NCBI GenBank assembly: GCA_019912505.1
Contig: JAIOIM010000176.1
Span: 1-19,858, forward strand
Length of the DNA: 19,858 nt
Direction of reading: 5' to 3'
DNA from: Ignavibacteriaceae bacterium
Lineage (GTDB): Bacteria > Bacteroidota > Ignavibacteria > Ignavibacteriales > Ignavibacteriaceae
In this document: positions 15,001-19,858 of the stretch, piece after piece
Numbering within the stretch: the stretch's first letter is position 1
How the letters are laid out: every line of letters starts with the position of its first letter
Position numbers and translations under genes: made by a program
The notes under the pieces: generated by a model
Told to the model about the DNA's origin: nothing
What the model saw: the letters and a program-made list of their open reading frames with translations, nothing else
Databases searched by the model: none

Positions 15001-15628
15001 CGGGGTGCGTCCAATCAGCACCTGAATCGAAGTTTCCGACAACAACACCTTTACCGCTATCGCCCATTGCCCACACTTGCGGAACGTTTATTAATGTTAA
15101 GCCGGGCTGTATAGCCATTGGGCTTGGTGTATAGAGGTTATTATCTTCATTATATTTTGTAATACCGTTATCATCGGTAAGCTGGTTTATATCATATTGG
15201 GGGTCGTAATATATCATCCCTATTTCTTCAAAGTTTTGTGCAGCCTCCATTATTGCATCGGCTTTTGCGTGGAAGGCAATAACATTTATCGCCCATATTG
15301 ACTTAACATATGTAACAGCGCCGCCTTCTGCATTGTTGTTAAGGAAGCTTAACAGTCGCTGCTGGCTTCCTGCGGCATAATCTTTTAGAATGTTTACAAC
15401 TGTTTTCTGACGTTCTTTTCTTTTTAAATTAAACGTCATACTTTTTAAATCGTTTAATGACAAGCGGTCTTTCAAAACAGCATAAACTCTTACGGTATTA
15501 CCGTTGCTGCTCTTTAAAACATTTTGAAGATAGCTGTCGATTTTTGGATGCTGATATTGTGCATTAACCGTAACGGCGGCAAATACAAGCAGCAAACTTG
15601 TGATGAAAGAACTGAAGAATTTATTCAT
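12020..15628 (-). CDS. Secreted subtilisin-like (S8) serine protease with T9SS sorting domain
   Basis: A 1202-residue exported protease. Residues 1-23 are a signal peptide ending V-N-A-Q. Residues 24-170 look like an inhibitory propeptide. The S8 catalytic domain spans about 175-550, with Asp201 (G-N-F-D-S-G-A-D), His276 (S-S-H-G-T-A-T), oxyanion-type Asn367 (T-S-N-D-G-G-N) and nucleophile Ser488 (S-G-T-S-G-A-T-P-H). The last motif usually reads S-M-A; here Met is Gly. An Asp/Asn-rich insert at 222-258 may bind calcium. A fibronectin-type domain (about 555-660), beta-rich modules (to about 1010), a second fibronectin-like part, and the sorting domain (1114-1202) follow. Residues 1046-1055 come from a 7-bp repeat. 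GGAG lies 6 bases before the ATG. It is monocistronic with its own terminator. Substrate unknown; a nutrient-scavenging exoenzyme is likely. Confidence 0.93.
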   Translation of the reverse strand: MNKFFSSFITSLLLVFAAVTVNAQYQHPKIDSYLQNVLKSSNGNTVRVYAVLKDRLSLNDLKSMTFNLKRKERQKTVVNILKDYAAGSQQRLLSFLNNNAEGGAVTYVKSIWAINVIAFHAKADAIMEAAQNFEEIGMIYYDPQYDINQLTDDNGITKYNEDNNLYTPSPMAIQPGLTLINVPQVWAMGDSGKGVVVGNFDSGADWTHPDLAPNIWNNLGEDFDGDGHTMEWNGSTWIFDPGDVNNIDDDNNGFVDDFIGWDYENNDNNPSEGSSHGTATTGIVVGNGTNGTQTGVAPRAKIIILKPSGESDYWLAQQYAMDKGADVVTSSLSYKWYFSPQPNYPMFRQMTDMELAAGIVHTNSTSNDGGNSSAPVPFNISAPGNCPGPWVHPDQTLVGGLSSVIGSANVDAGSDNIVSSSPYGPFPWEDFQVNHSSYPYSMPVPYRDYPYETVPGSMGLIKPDIAAPGNGTTSTAPGGGYQSFSGTSGATPHLGGVAALLLSVNPNLEPAAVSMIMQTTAIERGVPGKDNRYGAGRVDAFQAFLLAAGNQDDTPPSQIIDLAVVEAGSNWLKLNWTAPHDSSVGGVATYDVRMSTSPISDSVTFYTAQAVAYPGSPDTAGAPQQLLINNLTFGTSYYFAIRSGDIWGNLSPISNTPTGSTYGAPVVSTNKASVTHTLTTGTTAVDTVTLSNVSVGNSTLDFSVSLENNTFPTGVVGYRLVPKKDLNENISVNKDDSDTKGGLSLEGQGGPDAFGYKWIDSNEPNGPQYVWNDISSTGTLASTWTPTGTFDPKDEGYAGPFNLGFNFKFYGETKTEVYVNSNGPLLFTAPTANMFSNVQIPTASAPNGLICAFWDDLDGRTQGTVHYQQVGNTFVIQFTNWQKYSATGSLTFQYVIYSGGKIMIYYQAMNATLNSATVGIESPSGTVGLQVAYNAAYVANNLALQFAAEPDWLSNNVTSGTLYNGSSVDVELLFDTQDFIVGNYSMDVVINSNDPVTTTLTIPVNMEIVAIPVELTSLSADINRSDVTLHWSTATETNNKGFRVERQSSTIDGQWEELSFVNGKGTTTELSRYTFTDENLPMGKYTYRLKQVDFDGTFDYSPAVNVTVEAPKDYALHQNYPNPFNPSTTIEFTLPEKAEVVLELYNMLGEKVTQLINGTIEAGYRKFKLDASGFTSGTYIYRLTAKGSGKTFMDVKKMLLIK
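12464..12491. repeat. Degenerate 7-bp tandem repeat inside the S8 protease gene
   Basis: Plus strand reads as CCATTGA, CCATCAA, TCGTTGA, CGATTGA: four consecutive 7-mers with a shared phase. It encodes residues 1046-1055, a loop of the fibronectin-like domain before W-E-E-L-S-F-V. The first unit is identical to the repeat unit at 8821-8834 in the other secreted-protein gene. Confidence 0.55.
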
Positions 15629-15864
15629 TTGGGCTCCTATTTTAAGGATTGAACATTTGGGATTTATTAAAAATTTTTAATTTTTCGGGAACGACTTGTG
15701 TCCGGTTAAATACTCAGATTCAGAAAATAAAAAACAGATATGCCGGGAGATAACCGACCGTAAAAAAACTGTTAAATGGAATTTTAAAAGCAAACCGGGG
15801 TTAAAATAAAGATATTTTATGTTTAATAAAAATGCCGGGCAAAAACTTCATCCGCGGTTAATAT
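15629..15864. other. Intergenic region upstream of the S8 protease
   Basis: No gene is visible. It contains the protease ribosome site (AGGAGCCC just before the ATG) and presumably its promoter. I found no convincing terminator for the small gene upstream and no strong dyad. Confidence 0.4.
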
Positions 15865-16260
15865 TTATCTTACCGGTTCGTAAGGTACGCTGTTATATAT
15901 TTGAATTATTTTCCAACCATCGCTAAATTTTTTCATAAGGATGTGTGATAATGCCCAGCCGGGGGCAAAGTAAGTCCCGCCTTTCTGCAAAAATTCAAAA
16001 CCGGCATCAACGGTTAAAATGTCATCGCTTATCGGTTGAATCCGTTCAATTGTAATTTTAAGAATTGTATTGCTGTAAACCCCTTCAAATATATCGTTGT
16101 GCCATTCTATTATTTCTTTTTTCCCTTTTAGATATTTACCCGTAAATCCGCAAAACTCAACGTCATCTGCAAATATCTCTGCATACATTTCCCCGTTTTT
16201 TTCGCACCAGCCATCTTCAATGGTTGTAAGTAAACTTTGTATCTGGTTTTCAAGATCCAT
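15865..16260 (-). CDS. SnoaL/DUF4440-like (NTF2 fold) small protein
   Basis: A 131-residue cytoplasmic protein with no signal peptide. The pattern is that of SgcJ/EcaC or DUF4440-type NTF2-like proteins: an opening helix with T-I-E-D-G-W (15-20), Y-A-E-I-F-A-D-D-V-E-F, then G-K-K-E-I-I-E-W-H, a long strand pair, and a closing G-W-K-I-I-Q-I-Y-N-S-V-P-Y. This fold forms a cone-shaped pocket. Members are isomerases, hydrolases or binding proteins, so the substrate cannot be predicted. Start confidence is high because GGAGG lies 5-6 bases before the ATG. It stands between the S8 protease and the FecR gene with gaps of about 230 bases on both sides, so it is likely a single-gene unit. Confidence 0.78.
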   Translation of the reverse strand: MDLENQIQSLLTTIEDGWCEKNGEMYAEIFADDVEFCGFTGKYLKGKKEIIEWHNDIFEGVYSNTILKITIERIQPISDDILTVDAGFEFLQKGGTYFAPGWALSHILMKKFSDGWKIIQIYNSVPYEPVR

Positions 16261-16265
16261 TTATT

Positions 16266-16270
16266 CCTCC
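16266..16270 (-). promoter_or_regulatory. Strong ribosome binding site of the SnoaL-like gene
   Basis: GGAGG on the minus strand, 5 bases before the ATG. It is one of the few perfect Shine-Dalgarno cores in the window; the 8630-10465 secreted-protein gene has none. Confidence 0.6.
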
Positions 16271-16489
16271 AATATTGAGGTAAAGAAATATTGTTAGATG
16301 TTTTTGCCGGAGCAGGCAAGCATTATTGAGTTATGCAAGGATATATAATTTTAAAACGAACAAGCGACAAAACTTAAAAATACATTTTGAGTTTTAATCT
16401 TTAATAAGCGCACTCAATTTTTTATGCGGTTTAAGTTAATTATGTTTACTTCTTTAATCAAGAAGCGGGGGGAAAATTTTAATCTTTTT

Positions 16490-17173
16490 TTACCTTTTCG
16501 CGGATATTTTCTTTCTCAAATTTTCCAATTTTGTGTTTACTTCCAATTTCTCTTTATCACTCAGCTTAAGTTTTGTTATATCATCAAAATCTTTGTAAGC
16601 TTCATCGTAAAGTTTTAAGTCGGCTAAAAGCGATGCAAAATTGATACGGTACTGAGCAAACATTTTTGTAGCCGGGTATTTATCGAATGTTTCCCGTGCG
16701 GCAATTACTGCCGATTCTATAAAACCCCCTTCGGCAAGTTGTACCGCGCCGTTTAATTTTTTTACCCCTAAGTTGGTTTCTTGGCTAAGGAAGTCATCAT
16801 TTTTTATTTCTGTACCGTAAACCGCCGTACTTCGGCTTTTCCCGTTGTTTTTATTTTTTTTTGCGTTTGTAACATCTTCCATTGCAAGGGCAAGAAGCAA
16901 TTCATCGAGGGTCATTTTTTTTAATCGCGATAAAGCTAATGCGGATGATTCCTTTAGCGTAAAATTTCCGAACGGTGCGTTAATTACAACAGAAGAGTTT
17001 TTTGAAGTTAAAACAACTGTTTCCGATGACAAAACATCACCCGTTTTTATATTACTCCATTCTTCTTTGGTGTCAGTCTGCGCTTTTACCGTACCTGAAG
17101 TTTTGACTACTCTAAACTCTTGAGCAGTTATAAATGATGCGGCAAACAGTATCAATAAAATTATCTTTTTCAT
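16490..17173 (-). CDS. Exported FecR-domain protein
   Basis: A 227-residue protein with a signal peptide (residues 1-18, K-K then a hydrophobic stretch ending I-T-A-Q). The region about 20-85 resembles the FecR domain: G-T-V-K-A-Q near the start, a G-D-V-L-S-S-E-T-V-V-L-T step, then S-S-V-V-I-N-A-P-F-G-N-F-T-L. A Lys/Asn-rich linker (about 105-115) leads to a helical C-terminal part (about 140-220) that looks TPR-like. There is no N-terminal cytoplasmic anti-sigma segment and no internal membrane helix, so it is not a classic FecR sigma regulator; a periplasmic or envelope scaffold role is more likely. The ATG has AAGGTGG just upstream, in the 16-base gap after the preceding gene, so co-transcription with the two genes at 17190-19858 is likely. 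No convincing terminator follows. Confidence 0.7.
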   Translation of the reverse strand: MKKIILLILFAASFITAQEFRVVKTSGTVKAQTDTKEEWSNIKTGDVLSSETVVLTSKNSSVVINAPFGNFTLKESSALALSRLKKMTLDELLLALAMEDVTNAKKNKNNGKSRSTAVYGTEIKNDDFLSQETNLGVKKLNGAVQLAEGGFIESAVIAARETFDKYPATKMFAQYRINFASLLADLKLYDEAYKDFDDITKLKLSDKEKLEVNTKLENLRKKISAKR

Positions 17174-17189
17174 AAAACCACCTTCTATA

Positions 17190-19166
17190 TTAATCTACAT
17201 CAACAATAAATACACTTCCTTTTGCGATACCATAATTATCAATAGCTTCTTTTTGAAACTTTGACGCGCCGGCTTCCCATGATTTGTTAAAATCTGTCAG
17301 CGCGGTTGCTTCGATAAAAATCCATGTTTCAAGGTTACCCTTTTCATCGGCACGGACAAAATACTTTTTGTCATTACCTGTTATCAGGTACGCGCGTTCG
17401 GGTGGAAGAGCTGTGTTTACAAGTACGTTTACATGCCGCTCATCCGTGCTGGTGCGGTAATCAACAAGCGCAGTTTCTATTCCGATGCTCTCGAGCAGCG
17501 CACAGTAAAGAACGCTTAAATCATCACAATCGCCCCCTTTAACTTTTAACGTCTGAGTAGGAAACTGTACGTAATCAGCGCTGGCGCGGGGGTCGGAGGC
17601 ATAAACTAAATTTTTTACAATTTTGTTAAATATAACTTTTGCTTTGTAAAAGTTGGAGAGCATACCGGGTATAGTATCGAGCAATGTTTTGTTTTCACGC
17701 AAAATATTTTTTGCGGTATCGCCGATTGCAGAAATATCTTTTTTTATAAAATACTTCAGCCGGTTTACATTTCCATCCCATGCGTTTATACCCTGCACTA
17801 ACACAGGTTTTTGAAATTGATCATCGCTTTCATCATCCCCTGTTAATAAATAAAAATCGGAAGCAAGTATTTCGGCTTTGTTGTTTGAATAACTTGCCGG
17901 AGTGATGGTGTAAAAATTTACTTCGGCGGTGTCGTGCGGCATTATAGTAACTGCTTCCGATTGCACAGGCTCAAAGTTAAACTTGCTTATTTTACTTTCA
18001 GGTTTTACAACAATAACTTTATCAGTAAGGTTTACAACTTTGCCTTTAGCAAAAGGTTCGTCAATGTAATCATCTGCCAGGGCGGGGTAAATATCGCGGA
18101 GTATTTTTACATACAGCAGTTGTACTTCTTTTTCCTTAAAAGTATTTAAAACAAAACTTATTGTAAGCATTACTTTATCGCTGCTATACCTATTGTTTAT
18201 TACGCCGCTTATTCCTTCGCTGCTGAACTTTGAAAAAAAGTAATTAGTATTTCTTTTAGAAAAATATTTTAAACCGGTAACCGAGACATCAAATAAACCT
18301 GCGGAAAATGACGTGTACGGTTGTATTGATGAAACATAGGGCTGCTGAAATTTATCGTGATAAACATTTAGCCCCATTGTTAATCTGCCGCCGAATAGAT
18401 TTATTGAAGTTTCACTCCCGGCTTTAATACCGCCGGTTGTTTCATAAATAAATTCACTTCCGAAGTTTTTGGATGGTGTAAAATAAACTCCAAACTGCGC
18501 TGCCTGTGGTTTTTTTAGTTCGTATGGTTTTAAGTTTTCCGGCAAACCATTGCCGCCGATTGAAAAAAGATTAATCGATGAGAGTGAAACCGCCAGTTTA
18601 TCATAAGGCTTAAATATAAACCCAAAATCGCCCCGCCATGTGTTAATTTTTTCTGTTGTTGTTTCTCTTAAAATATAAATGGTATCCGATATTACAGGGT
18701 TTAACGATTCGGCGCTGAACTCTTCGCTGAAGTATCTGAAACTAAAACCACCGGTTAATGAGGGAGAAAAATCAAACGAATAGCCGAACCCGAATAATTC
18801 TTTATAACTAAATCGCGATTCGAGATTTTGCTGTACAGAATCGCTAAGTATAATCGATTCCCCGTTTCTAAAAAGAAAATCGGATTGATATTCCGGTGTA
18901 TAACGGGCGGAAAAACCATGCTTGCTGATTTTTTTTGCAATCGAGACGGAATATAGATTTGATGTATTACTTTTATTAAACTCGGCACCCAACTTTAAAG
19001 ATAAACCCCAATCTTTTATCGGAAGATAATTGAAAGGATTTACTTCGTACTCGGCAGAAAAAGAACTGCCTAATATTTGCTTCCCCGAAAGTCCGAAAGA
19101 ACTCTGGGGAAAAACATACGATGCCATTGTCATAATAATTAAACTTATTCCATAACTTTTTGTCAA
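17190..19166 (-). CDS. Predicted outer-membrane/surface protein with C-terminal transglutaminase-like domain
   Basis: A 658-residue protein with two parts. The first 21 residues form a probable signal peptide ending F-P-Q. Residues 22-340 look like an outer-membrane beta-barrel: alternating strands with many aromatic ends, and S-F-R-Y-F and G-F-G-Y type repeats. Residues 345-500 form a linker. Residues 505-658 match a transglutaminase-like cysteine-protease fold: Cys547 in G-G-D-C-D-D-L (544-550), followed by L-Y-C-A-L-L-E-S-I-G-I, then His578 in E-R-H-V-N-V and Glu619 in W-I-F-I-E-A-T, where most relatives have Asp. The start is TTG (19164-19166), overlapping the upstream stop as TTGA; the next Met (residue 12) would cut the signal peptide. 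I cannot name a characterised homologue; a surface peptidase or cross-linking role is inference. Confidence 0.72.
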   Translation of the reverse strand: MTKSYGISLIIMTMASYVFPQSSFGLSGKQILGSSFSAEYEVNPFNYLPIKDWGLSLKLGAEFNKSNTSNLYSVSIAKKISKHGFSARYTPEYQSDFLFRNGESIILSDSVQQNLESRFSYKELFGFGYSFDFSPSLTGGFSFRYFSEEFSAESLNPVISDTIYILRETTTEKINTWRGDFGFIFKPYDKLAVSLSSINLFSIGGNGLPENLKPYELKKPQAAQFGVYFTPSKNFGSEFIYETTGGIKAGSETSINLFGGRLTMGLNVYHDKFQQPYVSSIQPYTSFSAGLFDVSVTGLKYFSKRNTNYFFSKFSSEGISGVINNRYSSDKVMLTISFVLNTFKEKEVQLLYVKILRDIYPALADDYIDEPFAKGKVVNLTDKVIVVKPESKISKFNFEPVQSEAVTIMPHDTAEVNFYTITPASYSNNKAEILASDFYLLTGDDESDDQFQKPVLVQGINAWDGNVNRLKYFIKKDISAIGDTAKNILRENKTLLDTIPGMLSNFYKAKVIFNKIVKNLVYASDPRASADYVQFPTQTLKVKGGDCDDLSVLYCALLESIGIETALVDYRTSTDERHVNVLVNTALPPERAYLITGNDKKYFVRADEKGNLETWIFIEATALTDFNKSWEAGASKFQKEAIDNYGIAKGSVFIVDVD

Positions 19167-19858
19167 GGAATATCTACTACTATTGTGTGAGTACTTTGCG
19201 ATATAACATGTAAATCAATATTGGCGTTGCTATGATTATTTTCATAACGGCGGGTAATGGTAAAAACAAGCCTGTCGAAACTGCTCTGGTTAATTTTTGA
19301 TAAAAGACTAACCGGAATCTTCAAACTTCCATCATCACGGGTTTTTAAACGGTACAGCGGTATTGCTTCACGCCTGCCGGGAGGTATTACGCCGACTATA
19401 ACTTCAATATCTTTTAACTGCGATTTATTCCAGGTTAACTGAAAAGAACGTGTATTGTTTGATGATACGTTAGTAATTTTTATATCTGCATTTATGTCCG
19501 GCGGAGTTGCGATACTGAAACTGAAATTATTGCCGATTAAAGGTTTGTAAGCAAAATCAACTATTGAGTTATAATTAAAAACAAACGGATCGCCGGGCAA
19601 ATTTGCCTTGTTAAAAAGTGCGTACTGAAAACCAAGCGTGGTATCAACTGCCGAATTTCCTCTTTTAAATTTTACCTTAATCGGGACACGCCTCGCTTTT
19701 TTATTATCAAATTCTACTTCGCCCGGTGTGCGGGTACGGTAACCAAGCAGTCTGCCCGATGGTGCATACACTGGAAAATTTTTATCAAAAAAAACAGCCT
19801 GTGCAATTGATGACGAATATGTGATGTTTTTGTATGTTACTTTTACACCGCTTGCAAT
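19163..19858 (-). CDS. Unrecognised envelope protein, C-terminal part (runs off the right edge)
   Basis: The frame is open without interruption from the window edge to the stop at 19163, giving at least 231 residues, so the true start is outside. A GTG at 19771 is the first usable start inside, but the 29 upstream codons also read as protein (for example K-V-T-Y-K-N-I-T-Y), which argues that the gene is longer. The sequence is mostly predicted beta strand, with no cysteine and no membrane segment. Recognisable patches include P-S-G-R-L-L-G-Y and a V-I-V-G-V-I-P-P-G-R-R segment. No known domain is clear. The stop overlaps the TTG of the transglutaminase-like gene by four bases, so the two are translationally coupled, which suggests a shared complex or pathway. 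Confidence 0.7.
   Translation of the reverse strand: MASGVKVTYKNITYSSSIAQAVFFDKNFPVYAPSGRLLGYRTRTPGEVEFDNKKARRVPIKVKFKRGNSAVDTTLGFQYALFNKANLPGDPFVFNYNSIVDFAYKPLIGNNFSFSIATPPDINADIKITNVSSNNTRSFQLTWNKSQLKDIEVIVGVIPPGRREAIPLYRLKTRDDGSLKIPVSLLSKINQSSFDRLVFTITRRYENNHSNANIDLHVISQSTHTIVVDIP

Noticed and set aside
16449..16465. CTTCTT/AAGAAG hairpin as terminator of the FecR gene
   Set aside because: The stem is only 6 bp and AT-rich, and the following minus-strand bases (TAAACATAATT) are not a T run.

Overview
The window is AT-rich bacterial DNA, and almost every gene lies on the minus strand. Two secreted proteins end in a type IX secretion (T9SS) sorting domain with the signature Q-N-Y-P-N-P-F-N-P-S-T. 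A complete flagellar export gene block sits beside them. This combination, with many short overlapping genes and several TTG starts, points to a flagellated member of the Ignavibacteria/Chlorobi side of Bacteroidota. That placement is inference from sequence style, not from a marker gene.

Reading in the minus-strand direction from 8390 down to 1, there is a tightly packed flagellar operon: fliL, fliM, fliN, fliO, fliP, fliQ, fliR, flhB, flhA, flhF, and the first 17 codons of a probable flhG. Neighbours overlap by 1-11 bases or are 1-35 bases apart. The products form the membrane export gate (FliO/P/Q/R, FlhA, FlhB), switch-complex parts (FliM, FliN), the stator-associated FliL, and the FlhF/FlhG pair that controls flagellar placement and number.

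Upstream of fliL, 8630-10465 encodes a secreted T9SS-sorted protein of unknown function. From 10708 to 11926 there is a repeat region: a GC-rich 20-bp tandem pair, a truncated repeat, then four direct copies of a unit of about 150-175 bp. A 473-bp cassette carrying a small GIY-YIG endonuclease gene (plus strand, the only plus-strand gene in the window) sits exactly at the junction between copies 1 and 2. This is the least ordinary part of the window.

A large T9SS-sorted subtilisin-like (S8) protease follows (12020-15628) with a clear terminator, then a small SnoaL/NTF2-like protein (15865-16260). At the right edge is a three-gene minus-strand group: the 3' part of an unrecognised gene, a predicted outer-membrane or surface protein that ends in a transglutaminase-like cysteine-protease fold, and a small exported FecR-domain protein. 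They are probably co-transcribed and may form an uncharacterised cell-surface system. Both T9SS proteins also carry degenerate 7-bp-period tandem repeats inside their coding regions.
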